64,000 bases of DNA from Kiritimatiellota bacterium (GCA_026398415.1 JAPLSY010000030.1:85306-149305); one strand, 5' to 3'; counted from the first letter of the stretch, positions 7,584 through 17,336 are shown. Notes: generated by a model from the letters alone, not told the origin. Translations and numbers: made by a program.

Positions 7584-9224
7584 ATGCCCAATCAACTGAC
7601 AGCCATAAACCTTTCGCCAGCCGCCGCGGCTCTGCCCCCGGAGTTGGCGCCGGAGGCGGCGGATAGCTACTTGACGGATGAATCCCGCCTGCGCGGACGC
7701 GCGGAACGCCTGTTTTTTCCATCGTCGGAAGCGGAGGTGGCCGCCGTGCTGAAAGCGGCGGCGGACTCCGGCAAGCCGGTCACGGTTTCCGGCGGCCGCA
7801 CGGGAATTGCCGGCGGGGCCGTGCCGGAAAGCGGCTGGCTCATAAGCCTGGATAAGATGAACCGCCTGACGGCCCTGCGCTACGATTCGGGCACCAACCG
7901 GTTTTATTTGCATTGTCAGCCGGGAGTCACGCTGGAAACCATCCATGCCGCCGTTGAAAAAAAGCAGTTCCCCGGCGAAGAAACCTGGGACGCCACATCG
8001 CAATCCGCCTTGCAACAACTGCGCGCCAAAGGCGCCTGGATGTTCCCGCCCGACCCGACGGAACGTTCCGCGACCCTGGGTGGTATGGCTTCCTGTAACG
8101 CTTCCGGCGCGCGCACGCTTTTCTACGGGCCGACGCGCCGGTACGTGGAGCGCGTCCGTGCGGCGCTCATCGGGGGCTTCGTGCTGGATGTAACCCGCGG
8201 CGCCAGCACCGCGGCGCCGGACGGCGCCTTTCAATTGGTATTGCCGAATGGCGCCGTGCGCGCGGGACGGATCCCGGGATATCGCATGCCGGCGGTCAAA
8301 AACGCGGCCGGTTATTTTGCGCAGCCGGGCATGGACCTGCTGGATTTACTGATCGGCTCGGAAGGAACCTTGGCGGTGGTCACCGAGCTGGTCATCACGC
8401 TGATTCCAGCCCCAGAGACGATCCTGGGCGTGATCGGCTTTTTCCCTTCGGAGCCGGAGGCATTAAATTTTGTGCGCGCGGCGCGCGGCGAAAAACCGTT
8501 AGCCGAAACACCGTCGTTGCCCACTCCGCCCCTGGCACTGGAATATTTCGACGTCAATGCCTTGAACCTCCTGCGGGACCAGAAAGCAAAGCAAGGAGCA
8601 ACGAGCGCCATCCCGGCCCTGCCGGAAAAAGCGCATACGGCCGTGTATATCGAGCTGGCCACCACGGAAGCGGACCTGGAGCCGGCGGCCGAGGCGCTCC
8701 TGGCGCTCCTGGAAGCCTGCGGCAGTTCCGCGGATACGGCCTGGACCGCCATGACGAGCGCGGAAACCGAACACCTGAAAACCTTCCGCCACGCCCTGCC
8801 GGAAACGATCAACCAGCGCATCGGCGAGCGGGCCCAGAAGTTTCCCGGCTTAACCAAGCTGGGCACCGATTTGGCCGTGCCCGACGACGCCCTGTTGAAG
8901 ATGATGGCCGCCTACCGGGAGTTGCTGGATGCCGCCGCCCTGGACTATGTCATCTTCGGCCACATCGGCAACAACCATGTCCACATCAATATTCTGCCGC
9001 GCAACCTGGATGAGTATGCCCGGGGCAAAGCGCTTTACCTGGAACTGGCGCGCAAAGCGCTGGCCTGGGGTGGCACGGTTTCCGGCGAACACGGTATCGG
9101 CAAATTGAAGAAACCGCTCCTGCGCCTGATGTTTGGCGAGGACGGCATCGCCGCCATGCGCGCCGTCAAGCAGGTCTTCGATCCCGCCGGTCTCCTGAAC
9201 CCCGGCACCCTGTTCGACCGGTAA
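7584..9224 (+). CDS. FAD-binding oxidase (GlcD / D-lactate dehydrogenase type)
   Basis: 546 residues of the vanillyl-alcohol-oxidase/GlcD flavoprotein family, which oxidises 2-hydroxy acids such as D-lactate or glycolate. The N-terminal FAD domain shows SGGRTGIAGG, GGMASCNASGART and a GSEGTLAVVTE phosphate-binding region. The C-terminal cap carries the metal-histidine region FGHIGNNHVHINILP and the conserved terminal SGEHGIGKLK. No iron-sulfur domain is fused and no GlcE/GlcF gene follows, so the electron acceptor is unclear. The start has no Shine-Dalgarno; a heptamer repeat fills that space. The HAD gene follows 5 bp downstream. Confidence 0.9.
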   Translation: MPNQLTAINLSPAAAALPPELAPEAADSYLTDESRLRGRAERLFFPSSEAEVAAVLKAAADSGKPVTVSGGRTGIAGGAVPESGWLISLDKMNRLTALRYDSGTNRFYLHCQPGVTLETIHAAVEKKQFPGEETWDATSQSALQQLRAKGAWMFPPDPTERSATLGGMASCNASGARTLFYGPTRRYVERVRAALIGGFVLDVTRGASTAAPDGAFQLVLPNGAVRAGRIPGYRMPAVKNAAGYFAQPGMDLLDLLIGSEGTLAVVTELVITLIPAPETILGVIGFFPSEPEALNFVRAARGEKPLAETPSLPTPPLALEYFDVNALNLLRDQKAKQGATSAIPALPEKAHTAVYIELATTEADLEPAAEALLALLEACGSSADTAWTAMTSAETEHLKTFRHALPETINQRIGERAQKFPGLTKLGTDLAVPDDALLKMMAAYRELLDAAALDYVIFGHIGNNHVHINILPRNLDEYARGKALYLELARKALAWGGTVSGEHGIGKLKKPLLRLMFGEDGIAAMRAVKQVFDPAGLLNPGTLFDR

Positions 9225-9229
9225 GCAAT

Positions 9230-10081
9230 ATGAATATCCAGAAAGATAACATGATCGCTAAATCCAGTATGGTAACGGTTTTGCACCGGCATCCCAAAAG
9301 TAATATCCGGTTGTTTGTTTTTGACTGGGATGGGACCGCATTGGGCGGGCATGATCCATACGATCGGTTCCCAAAAGAATTTGTGCGGTTTCTCGATGGA
9401 TTGGCAAAGCAGGGGATTGGATGGGCAACCAATACGACCTGGGCGGTGGAAACCCAATACAAAGTAATCAAAACCAGCGGCGTAAAATCATTGCCGGTCT
9501 TTCTGGCGGGCTCAAGCGGCCGGATTGCGGCCCATATGACTAAACGGGGATTGATTCCAAACCACCCCTATGCGCGCTGGATCGAATCGTTGGATCGGAT
9601 GTTCGACAAACGCGTTGGAAAGACTCTGCGCCGAATTGCCGCGCAATTGCTCCGGGACGGTTTGGTGGATCAGCTTGATTTTAATCCTTATAGACACCGT
9701 TATATGACCGTTAATTTTGCCAGCACAAGCGAGTCCCGCCAAGGCTGGCGGCTCATAAGTCCATTACTCGAGACCGGCAACATGTACCGGATAGTTGGAA
9801 AAGGTAATAACGATACCATCCTGCCGACATATATGAATAAAGGAACGGTCATTGCGTATATGCAAAAGCGGCTGGGATTACGGGCGGAAGAAACCATGGT
9901 GGCCGGCGACGGATGGAATGACCGGCACATGTTTAAAACGGACGTGGCCGGATGGATGGTTTGTCCGGCTAACGCACATCCGGGAATTAAAGCACTCGTG
10001 CGGAAACACGACGGCGTGATCGGCCGGCAACGGTATTCCTGGGGCGTTATTGAGGCGGCGGAAAAATTGATGAACAGATAG
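9230..10081 (+). CDS. HAD-superfamily phosphatase (type IIB-like)
   Basis: 283 residues with HAD motifs: nucleophile/acid pair in FVFDWDGTALGG near residue 30, a Thr in the ATNTTW region (motif II), and the metal-binding VAGDGWNDRHMF (motifs III-IV) near residue 220. The cap between motifs II and III places it among Cof/SPP-like phosphatases acting on sugar phosphates. It starts 5 bp after the FAD oxidase stop and is followed 12 bp later by the phospholipase-like gene, so translation is probably coupled. Substrate unknown. Confidence 0.85.
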   Translation: MNIQKDNMIAKSSMVTVLHRHPKSNIRLFVFDWDGTALGGHDPYDRFPKEFVRFLDGLAKQGIGWATNTTWAVETQYKVIKTSGVKSLPVFLAGSSGRIAAHMTKRGLIPNHPYARWIESLDRMFDKRVGKTLRRIAAQLLRDGLVDQLDFNPYRHRYMTVNFASTSESRQGWRLISPLLETGNMYRIVGKGNNDTILPTYMNKGTVIAYMQKRLGLRAEETMVAGDGWNDRHMFKTDVAGWMVCPANAHPGIKALVRKHDGVIGRQRYSWGVIEAAEKLMNR

Positions 10082-10093
10082 AGGCAATCCCTA

Positions 10094-11449
10094 ATGGAAC
10101 CTGAAAATATCTGGAAAACATGGAAAGGCCATGCCGGTTTCGGCTGTCTTGCATTTGACGCTCTGCCTGCCTGGCAAAAAGAACTATTTAAACCCGATAT
10201 GCGCCCGGCGGCATTGGCCAAGCCATATCTGCCCAAAGAGGGCATCCTGAGTCCGCGCGAGAAAACCGGCTTTCTCTGTTCGATTATGGACCTGGTTTAT
10301 TATGACGAATGCCGCCCCTATGCCACATTCCCCGATGGCCGGTGGATTCCTCATTGTCCGCCGGATGAGAATCGTCAGGCCGCCGGGGCTTCCGGCAACA
10401 GTCCGTCGCCGGTCGTCTCAGTTGAGATTATTGAAATGCTGATGAATAAAATGATTGAAGCTGTCCGCCGGGATGACTGGGAAGAAGCGATCCGTCATGG
10501 CGGGGCGCTGGGCCATTTTGTCCAGGAACCTTTCACTCCCGGCCATTGTATCAATGCCGACTTGCTTCAGCAGCTTTTCCCGGATCCTGATCATTCCCGC
10601 CATATCCGTCTGCATTATGCCTTCGATTGCGGAACCACCGATTTCGAACCGTTGGCCCCCATCCTGATGGGTAACAGCGTGCCGGAAGCGGCGTTGCGCA
10701 TGCAAGTTGAAATTGACCGTGGGATCCGCCAGGCAAAAACTTTGGCAGGCAGTATCATCCGACTATTGTACGACCAGGAACATCATCCGCGCGCCGCCCG
10801 GGAAGCGCTCCTGGCCGGCCAGTCGCAGGCGGCCACCTGGTTGACTTCCTGCGCATGGTACACGGCCATTTGTATTGCCCAAGGCCGGTTTGATAAATCG
10901 GAATTACAGACCCTTCAAACCATTGATCTGACCAGGTTGGTGCCCTATTTTTGGCACCATTGCGATTACACGGAACTTTTGCCGGGATGTCTGGTAAAAG
11001 ACAGCCGCAAGATTCCCATTCACGTTTTTTCGAAAAATACGAAAGGCTCGCCGGAAGAACAGCTTATCGTCAACGGTTTCGGGATGGGCGGCCATATGGG
11101 ATGTAAATTTTTTGTCAATGGCGATATTTATCGCCGTTTTCATTGCCAGGTTGGGCTTCCCAGCCGGCATGCGGAAGGACAATCGGCCAACACGCGTACT
11201 GAGTTCCGGGTAGAAATAGACCGACAGTTGAATAAAGTCTACTCTGAAGACTTGAAATACGGCGGCCAGGTATTAACGCGGGTGCCGCTGCATCCCGGCC
11301 GGGAAGCCCAGGTAATCGACGTGGATATTACCGGGGCGCGCGCGTTGATGCTGGTCAGCGAATGTCAACCCTATAGAGACAGGCAAGGCCTTCTTCAATG
11401 GGATATACCGCATGTGGCCGTGTGTGAGCCGGTATTATCTAAAACCTGA
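10094..11449 (+). CDS. Phospholipase C/P1-nuclease-fold protein with C-terminal NPCBM-like domain
   Basis: 451 residues with two recognisable parts. The N-terminal 270 residues are helical with the zinc-site pattern of the phospholipase C/S1-P1 nuclease fold: HGGALGHFVQEPFTPGH near residue 135 corresponds to the G-x3-H-x3-[DE]-x3-P-x-H signature. The C-terminal 150 residues resemble NPCBM carbohydrate-binding modules: a long beta region, then VDVDITGARALMLVSE and a terminal WDIPHVAVCEPVL. No export signal is evident, which is odd for this fold. It closes the rlmN operon. Function is a guess: a metal-dependent phosphodiesterase acting near a glycan. Confidence 0.55.
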   Translation: MEPENIWKTWKGHAGFGCLAFDALPAWQKELFKPDMRPAALAKPYLPKEGILSPREKTGFLCSIMDLVYYDECRPYATFPDGRWIPHCPPDENRQAAGASGNSPSPVVSVEIIEMLMNKMIEAVRRDDWEEAIRHGGALGHFVQEPFTPGHCINADLLQQLFPDPDHSRHIRLHYAFDCGTTDFEPLAPILMGNSVPEAALRMQVEIDRGIRQAKTLAGSIIRLLYDQEHHPRAAREALLAGQSQAATWLTSCAWYTAICIAQGRFDKSELQTLQTIDLTRLVPYFWHHCDYTELLPGCLVKDSRKIPIHVFSKNTKGSPEEQLIVNGFGMGGHMGCKFFVNGDIYRRFHCQVGLPSRHAEGQSANTRTEFRVEIDRQLNKVYSEDLKYGGQVLTRVPLHPGREAQVIDVDITGARALMLVSECQPYRDRQGLLQWDIPHVAVCEPVLSKT

Positions 11450-11504
11450 CGGGAGCGTCATCAATCGCGGCAGTGGCAGAGTCAGGACGCCGTTAAGGGC
11501 TGCC

Positions 11505-12902
11505 TTAATAGCCGCTGAACATTGTGCCTTTACTGAGATACTCATGGGCGCCGATATCAACGGTTTTACGGAAATTATCAATGCGCCGATTGCCATAAAC
11601 ATCCCGCGCACCCTCCATCCAGCCTCGATTTATTCCGGCATTGATGCAGGGCGAATTCGGTTGCAACTGGAAATCGCCTATTGCGGCACTCACAAACCAC
11701 GGATCGTTGGTGACGGTATTAATCCCAGAGGCAAAACAACTACCATTACTATAAATGTTCGGCGCAAGGCAACAGTTAGTAAATGTGGTCCATGATTGTG
11801 ATGCATTTGTAGACCCGGAGCTCCAATTAGAAACCGACCCGCCGATGTTGCCCCATATTATGGTATTTTCGATCTTCGGAAAACCAGCATTTCCACCGGT
11901 TCCCATAAAATATAATCCGCCCGCACTTTGAGATACGTTACTGGCGATCGTACAATTTTGAACTGAAACATTTTGACTAAGATAGACTCCGCCACCACTA
12001 GCCCAAACTGCCATAGCAGAATTATTAACAATCAAGCAATTTCTGAGCAAGGCAGCAGTAACTATACGGACACCACCCCCGAAACTACTATTCTCCAATA
12101 TAACCTTATTGCCTATGATAAATGAATTATGGCATTCCGCCGCTCCCCCTATATACAGGCCTCCGCCACCGTACCCTGCCTGGTTGGATACAATCCAACA
12201 ATTGCTGATAATCGTACCAGCGGTCGACGACTGGGCGTTGATGCCCCCTCCCTGACCAGAAGCATTTGTACAAGAATTACCGGAGATTGTGCAATTCGCA
12301 ATCCGCCAAGGCCCCCCAGACGCAACAAAAACTCCTCCTCCCGACATGCTTACGTTTGAGGCCATGTTGCCGCTAATTGTGCAATTCCACACACCTCCAT
12401 TACCGGTTAGCATATACACACCACCGCCGCTGTTGGTATATGCAACGTTACTTACGATCATGCAGTTCGTCACCATTCCATTCTGCAAATAGACTGACCC
12501 GCCGTTATTCTCGTACCCCTTTGTGAGCGTAAAGCCCGCCACGGTGGCTCCGGCATTGTTAAGCGTAAAATGCCGGTTGATTGCGTCGGGATATCTGCCG
12601 CTCAGAATCGTGTTGGTCGGGTCCAGGATGCCGCCCGGCCCCCAACTCCGCACCGTAATGGCGTAGCTGACGGTTATTTGATTCGTGAGCCAATAGGTGG
12701 CGTTGTTGGTCACATACACTGTGTCGTTGTTGCCGGCGAGGGCAACCATTTCGATCAGATTTGAGTGCGTATCCGTCCACGACGTGCCACCACCAATGCC
12801 ATTGGGGGCCACGTAACGATCCACCGCCGATGCCCAGGGCGTTGCAAGGGCCAACGTCAGCCCCAACCCGATCAGCATCCGTTGCACATATTGAGTTTTC
12901 AT
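11505..12902 (-). CDS. Secreted right-handed parallel beta-helix repeat protein
   Basis: 465 residues: a clear signal peptide (MKTQYVQRMLIGLGLTLALA, cleavage after ASA near residue 26), then a Ser/Asn/Gly-rich parallel beta-helix with repeated rungs of the form NCTISGN, NCWIVSNQ and NSFIIGNK from about residue 130 to 330. The C-terminus ends in the DIGAHEY motif typical of such surface proteins; no PEP-CTERM, LPXTG or autotransporter barrel follows. A paralogue at 48476-49969 shares the signal peptide and many rungs nearly word for word in DNA. Likely an exported surface protein or polysaccharide lyase-like scaffold; no catalytic residues identified. Confidence 0.8.
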   Translation of the reverse strand: MKTQYVQRMLIGLGLTLALATPWASAVDRYVAPNGIGGGTSWTDTHSNLIEMVALAGNNDTVYVTNNATYWLTNQITVSYAITVRSWGPGGILDPTNTILSGRYPDAINRHFTLNNAGATVAGFTLTKGYENNGGSVYLQNGMVTNCMIVSNVAYTNSGGGVYMLTGNGGVWNCTISGNMASNVSMSGGGVFVASGGPWRIANCTISGNSCTNASGQGGGINAQSSTAGTIISNCWIVSNQAGYGGGGLYIGGAAECHNSFIIGNKVILENSSFGGGVRIVTAALLRNCLIVNNSAMAVWASGGGVYLSQNVSVQNCTIASNVSQSAGGLYFMGTGGNAGFPKIENTIIWGNIGGSVSNWSSGSTNASQSWTTFTNCCLAPNIYSNGSCFASGINTVTNDPWFVSAAIGDFQLQPNSPCINAGINRGWMEGARDVYGNRRIDNFRKTVDIGAHEYLSKGTMFSGY

Positions 12903-13080
12903 TGTGCGCTCATGGTATTGTCTACCAACGAATGTTTTTTGGCTAACTCGATTAACAGCGGCTCACCTTTCATTCCGTTATGTAAAACCATAATCTGGCG
13001 GCATCTGCAAGAAAATTATGTCGCTTTATTTTCCTTGCACCGCGTTGGTATCCGGTTTATCCCCTTCCGGAACCTGAATA

Positions 13081-13992
13081 TTATTCCATAGCAGATACGA
13101 GCGCTTCCATTTGTCGGATACTTTTAGCCCCGATAACGACCGATACCACGGCGGGTTGATCCAGGACTGATTTGATTGCATGTTGCATCATGGTCCGGCC
13201 GAGGGAGCGGGCATCCTGCTCGATCTGCTCAAGCTGGTTAAACAAGGCATTGTTCAATTCCGGCAACCAGTCGGCTCTTTCCGTCTTTCGGGAGTTCTCA
13301 GGGATATTTTGTCCCCGCCGGTATTTGCCGGTCAGCAAACCGCCCTGAAGTATCTGATAGGGCACAACCGCGAGTTTTTCCCGCTGACACAGCGGCAACA
13401 GATCTTTTTCGATATCGCGTTTGAGCAGGCTGTAAGGCGGCTGGTGGATCACCGGTCGCGGCAGATTATTCCGATCTGCCGCCGCAAGCAATTTTGCGGT
13501 TTGATCGGCGGAAAAATTACTGATGCCGTAATGCCTTATCTTGCCCTGCCGGATTATCTTGTCCAAGTAGGCCAGAGTTTCCGCGAGAGGCGTGTTCGGG
13601 TCCGGCTTGTGCAGATAATAAATGTCCACAAAATCCGTGTTCATCCGTTGCAAGCTGAGATTCAGGTGTTTGTCGATTGCTTTCGGGCTGGTGCCCTCGT
13701 CTTCCGGCCCGGGGCCGACTTTCATGCCCAGCTTGGTGGCGATCACCGCCATATCCCTGCGGCCGGCCAGTGCTTTACCAAGGATATTTTCGGCGACGCC
13801 GCCAGAACTTCCGACTGTCCGGGCATAGCCTTCATACATGTTGGCCGTGTCAAAAAAATTGATGCCGCAATCCAGGGCATAGTGCACCAGTCTGACAGCA
13901 TCCGCCTCGTTGAGCGGCGTGCCAAAGGTCATGGTGCCAAGGCAAAGCGGCGAGACTGCCAAGTTTGTATTCGGGATCCGACGATTATGCAT
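13081..13992 (-). CDS. Aldo/keto reductase
   Basis: 303 residues of the AKR superfamily, NADPH-dependent reductases of sugar or steroid carbonyls. The catalytic tetrad is visible: Asp in FFDTANMYEG, Tyr in the same motif, Lys in VIATKLGM and His in YYLHKPD. The cofactor region VVIGAKSIRQME is near the C-terminus. The start at 13992 is preceded by GAGG; an in-frame TTG five codons earlier is less likely. It is the last gene of the GntR-DegT-UroD-NeuB operon, with 32 bp separating it from neuB. Confidence 0.9.
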   Translation of the reverse strand: MHNRRIPNTNLAVSPLCLGTMTFGTPLNEADAVRLVHYALDCGINFFDTANMYEGYARTVGSSGGVAENILGKALAGRRDMAVIATKLGMKVGPGPEDEGTSPKAIDKHLNLSLQRMNTDFVDIYYLHKPDPNTPLAETLAYLDKIIRQGKIRHYGISNFSADQTAKLLAAADRNNLPRPVIHQPPYSLLKRDIEKDLLPLCQREKLAVVPYQILQGGLLTGKYRRGQNIPENSRKTERADWLPELNNALFNQLEQIEQDARSLGRTMMQHAIKSVLDQPAVVSVVIGAKSIRQMEALVSAME

Positions 13993-14024
13993 CTTATGAT
14001 ACCTCAATTTTATACGAACTCAGG

Positions 14025-14894
14025 CTAAATATTTTTGAAACGGGAACGAACAAAGTCGCGGATTTTTAATTCCTCGGCCGTAGGCGCCTTTTGACCGCTG
14101 CCGAGCATTTGCGCCGCTTCCTCCGCTTCCCGGCGCAGCCGGGCAAGTTCTTCCGGCAGCATTGACCCGGCATGGTCCGTGCCCGGCAAATGACGGCTGA
14201 AAGTAAAGTGCTTTTCCAGGACGGTCGCCCCCAGGGCAACGGCCACAAGACAGGCCGTCAATCCGGGCAGATGATCGGAATAACCGATCACATGACCCGG
14301 AAATTCCTTTTGCAGAGCGGGAATGCAACGCAAGTTCAATTGACACGCTTTGGCAGGATATTGGCTGACACAGTGCAAAATGATCACCCGCTCAATCCGG
14401 CGCAAGTGTTCGAGCGCATCGGCAATCTCGTCCATGGTTGCCATGCCGCTCGACATATATACCGTTTTTACCGTGTCCGCATGGGCATTGACTTCCTCAA
14501 GCAGTTCATAATTCCGCATCACGCTGCTGGCGATTTTCATGCTCCGGCACTTAACCCGCGCGCAGAGAAAACGCGCCCGCTCCGGCGTGAACGGTGAACT
14601 CGTGAATTCCACGCCTGATTTTTCGGCCAGCGCCTTGAATTCGAAATGCTTTTCATCCGGCACCGCCACCTGCTTGAACCATTCGTATTCCGGATCGTCC
14701 CGCGCAAAATTTTCCGGCAGGTAAGATTGAAATTTGACGATGTCGGCCCCATTCCGGGCGGCGACCTCGATCATTTTAGCGGCGATGTCCCAGTTGCCAT
14801 GATGATTTTCGCCGATCTCGGCGATGATCGTTATTTTTTCGGGAGTTTTTATTTTAACTTCTCCTTTTTCCCTGAGCCGCACTGTGTTAGGCAA
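14025..14894 (-). CDS. NeuB-like sialic-acid-type synthase, SAF domain absent
   Basis: About 289 residues of the NeuB/SpsE family, which condenses phosphoenolpyruvate with a hexosamine to make nonulosonic acids. The TIM barrel is complete: IAEIGENHHGNWDIA, DIVKFQSYLPENF, SSPF, HCVSQYPA, GYSDH and TVLEKHFTFSRHLPGTDH. The C-terminal antifreeze-like (SAF) domain found in sialic acid synthases of about 345 residues is missing. The start is unresolved: a TTG at 14894 lies 4 bp after the preceding stop, whereas a strong AAGGAG precedes only an ATA codon (14852). It follows DegT and URO-D-like genes in one operon, so the amino-sugar acid route is plausible but unproven. Confidence 0.8.
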   Translation of the reverse strand: MPNTVRLREKGEVKIKTPEKITIIAEIGENHHGNWDIAAKMIEVAARNGADIVKFQSYLPENFARDDPEYEWFKQVAVPDEKHFEFKALAEKSGVEFTSSPFTPERARFLCARVKCRSMKIASSVMRNYELLEEVNAHADTVKTVYMSSGMATMDEIADALEHLRRIERVIILHCVSQYPAKACQLNLRCIPALQKEFPGHVIGYSDHLPGLTACLVAVALGATVLEKHFTFSRHLPGTDHAGSMLPEELARLRREAEEAAQMLGSGQKAPTAEELKIRDFVRSRFKNI

Positions 14895-14898
14895 GATA

Positions 14899-16098
14899 TT
14901 ATTGTTTGCAATATTCTTTCCAGGCCGCGATCATGTGGTGAATGCCTGGCTGAGGGACCTCTGGAAAAATAAACGCCGAGAGTACAAAACCATTGTTTTT
15001 ATCAAGCGCCTCAATGGCTTCCCGGACGGCTTGCGCAATCTGCGCCGGATCCTGACTGTTTAAAGTGACTTCCGCATTAACTCCGCCCCAGAAAGATTTC
15101 GTTTTGCCAAGGACATCGAAGAGCGTCTTCAGATCGCCGCCGTGCAACATCCGCGGATCCACCCCCTGAAGCACATCTACCCGCATTTTCTTGAGAACCT
15201 CGGCATAAGCGCCTTGTCCCTCGGGCAACAGATAAGAATGCAGTTTGCCGGCTTCATGCACCAAATTTGTCTCTTCTTCAATACAAGGCACAAGATACTC
15301 CCGCCAATACTTCACACCCCAAAAAGTGGGCAGTTCGTACCAGCCTCTCCGTTGCACCATATCCACGCCGACTTCCAGCGCAAGCCGGGTCAGTTGTCGC
15401 GCCCATGCTTGAAAGATCCCCAGAAACTCCCTGACAAACTCCGGCGACTCCACCATCCAGCACATAAAGTCCGGGATATCGCAGAACCACTGGAATGCGT
15501 CGCCGACAATTGTCCTGCGCGCTATCGTCAAAAGGTTGTGTTTCTTTGCAAATTCCATCGCCCGTTGCGCATCCATGCGCCATTCTTCAAGAAGGTATCC
15601 ATCGGGCGGCCGGAGAATGCAGCGCAACTTTTCCAAATCTTCAGGTCCCTTTACCCATGGCTCGACCCTCCGCGAAACATTCCAGTCGTCAAAAAGCTCC
15701 ACGCCGTAATGCGACCGCTTTTCTATGCCAAAAGTCGTCGGAATCCATGGACCGTGCCGCCAGGAAGTCCAGTCTTCCGTTTCCTTTACCTTCTGGCGCA
15801 ACACGCCGGCCGGTGTGTAATATTCCTTGGTCAGAATTGAATCCGGCCCGCTCGTATCGCGCCAGGTTTTAATTGCCACATCAGGATGCGGCTGTGGATC
15901 CGGCAGCCATATCTCGATCGTCGGGTCCAGTCCCAGTTCCAGCATTCGCTCGGCGCGTTCGAACTGATCTCTCCAGAATAGCGGCGCTTGCCACCATGGT
16001 CCCTGGCTGATGTATGGCGAAAATGGGACATGATCATGCGGTTCGCGCCTGAACGCCGCCAACAGCCTTTCACGGCTTGATAAACTTGCTCTGGTCAT
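14899..16098 (-). CDS. Uroporphyrinogen decarboxylase (URO-D)-like protein
   Basis: 399 residues of the URO-D superfamily, which contains true heme-pathway HemE and the corrinoid-to-coenzyme methyltransferases MtaA, MtbA and CmuA. It opens with the family pattern SSRERLLAAFRREPHDHVPFSP. In place of the zinc site HxCG of MtaA/MtbA it reads LHSYLLPEGQG, so a histidine is kept but the cysteine is missing. HemE-type Arg residues at the substrate pocket were not found. Operon context with DegT and NeuB, and not with heme genes, argues for a catabolic or biosynthetic role. The start overlaps the stop of the DegT gene by 4 bp. Confidence 0.8.
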   Translation of the reverse strand: MTRASLSSRERLLAAFRREPHDHVPFSPYISQGPWWQAPLFWRDQFERAERMLELGLDPTIEIWLPDPQPHPDVAIKTWRDTSGPDSILTKEYYTPAGVLRQKVKETEDWTSWRHGPWIPTTFGIEKRSHYGVELFDDWNVSRRVEPWVKGPEDLEKLRCILRPPDGYLLEEWRMDAQRAMEFAKKHNLLTIARRTIVGDAFQWFCDIPDFMCWMVESPEFVREFLGIFQAWARQLTRLALEVGVDMVQRRGWYELPTFWGVKYWREYLVPCIEEETNLVHEAGKLHSYLLPEGQGAYAEVLKKMRVDVLQGVDPRMLHGGDLKTLFDVLGKTKSFWGGVNAEVTLNSQDPAQIAQAVREAIEALDKNNGFVLSAFIFPEVPQPGIHHMIAAWKEYCKQ

Positions 16099-17336
16099 TT
16101 TTTTAACCCTTTAAGTTTTGCAATAGCGGCCTTTGTTGAATTGCAGAGGTAATCTATCGTCTCGCCGGGCATCCCGCACCACCAGGGAAAACTGAAGGAG
16201 TTGTCCCACCAGGCATCGAGCACCGGACAGTTGTGCCGGCCGAATCCCATTTTTTGAAACAACGGGAACCGGTAAAGCGGACAGTATTGAACTATGCAAC
16301 GGATCCGGTAATCGTTAACCAGGATATCCATCAGGTCATTGCGGTCCGCGTTGAAGGCACGGCCATTGAAGTGCATGATAAACTGGTGAAAGATATGCTT
16401 GTAGCCGGACGGAATCCGAGCGAATTCGATCTCGGCTGTATCGGCAAGCCGCACTTTAATCTTTTCGGCCTGCGATATCAGCATGGCGTTAATGGCGTCA
16501 AGCCGCCTGAGTTCCACGCTTCCCAGAGCGCACTGGGCCTCGCCCAGGCAGAAGTTGTTCGGCCAGACCCCTTCAATATCAATGTCAACGGTGCTCATGG
16601 CCGGAACCCAATAACGTTGTCGCTTGCCGGTAATAGCCCGGACCCCATTATGCCGCAAACCCGGCACAAGCGCGGCGTCCTTATGCGATTTTACAGTCAG
16701 CATACCGCCCTCGCCCAGGGTGGTCATGTTCTTGGCGCCATGCCAACTGAAGCAGCCAAAATCGCCGAAAGTGCCCACTCGGCGGCCATTGATGGCGGCC
16801 CCCGGCGCCTGGGCACAGTCTTCAACAACTTTGAGGTTGTGCTTTCGCGCGATTTTCATCACACGGGGCATATCAACCGGCATTCCCAGCAAATGAACCA
16901 CCATGATCGCCCTGGTCTTCGAAGTGATCTTGCGCTCAATATCGTCAGGATCTGCAACCCATGTTCGCGGGTCAATGTCTGCCCAGACAATCCTTGCTCC
17001 GGTTTTGCCGAATGGAATTGCCGTGGCACAAAAAGTGTAGGCGGGAATAATGACTTCAGCGCCCTTCCCCAGGCGGCAGAGAACGGCCGCCAGCCGGAGA
17101 GCATTGGTCGCATTATCGACCGCAAACACGTGATTGGCCCCTGTATAGGCCGTAAAGTCAGCCTCAAATTGCCGCAGATACGCGCCTTGGGTCTGGCCCT
17201 CGGCCTTGCGCATGACCGCGCTTACCGCCTTAATCCCTTCCTCGGTATAACCGTGCATCCGGCCCGGAAACGGGACTTTAAAACCGGCCACCGCGCCGCG
17301 CCCGGACGCATCATCCGTCTTAATCTGTCGCGTCAT
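16095..17336 (-). CDS. DegT/DnrJ/EryC1/StrS-family PLP aminotransferase
   Basis: 413 residues of the sugar aminotransferase family, which uses PLP to aminate keto-sugars of surface polysaccharides. The visible features are the substrate loop DNATNALRLAAVL, the PLP-phosphate region VVEDCAQAPGA and the Schiff-base lysine in FSWHGAKNMTTLGEGGM. Its start overlaps the upstream GntR gene by 17 bp and its stop overlaps the URO-D-like gene by 4 bp, a tight operon. In nonulosonic acid routes a DegT enzyme precedes NeuB, which fits this operon, but the expected dehydratase and NTase genes are absent. Confidence 0.88.
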   Translation of the reverse strand: MTRQIKTDDASGRGAVAGFKVPFPGRMHGYTEEGIKAVSAVMRKAEGQTQGAYLRQFEADFTAYTGANHVFAVDNATNALRLAAVLCRLGKGAEVIIPAYTFCATAIPFGKTGARIVWADIDPRTWVADPDDIERKITSKTRAIMVVHLLGMPVDMPRVMKIARKHNLKVVEDCAQAPGAAINGRRVGTFGDFGCFSWHGAKNMTTLGEGGMLTVKSHKDAALVPGLRHNGVRAITGKRQRYWVPAMSTVDIDIEGVWPNNFCLGEAQCALGSVELRRLDAINAMLISQAEKIKVRLADTAEIEFARIPSGYKHIFHQFIMHFNGRAFNADRNDLMDILVNDYRIRCIVQYCPLYRFPLFQKMGFGRHNCPVLDAWWDNSFSFPWWCGMPGETIDYLCNSTKAAIAKLKGLKK

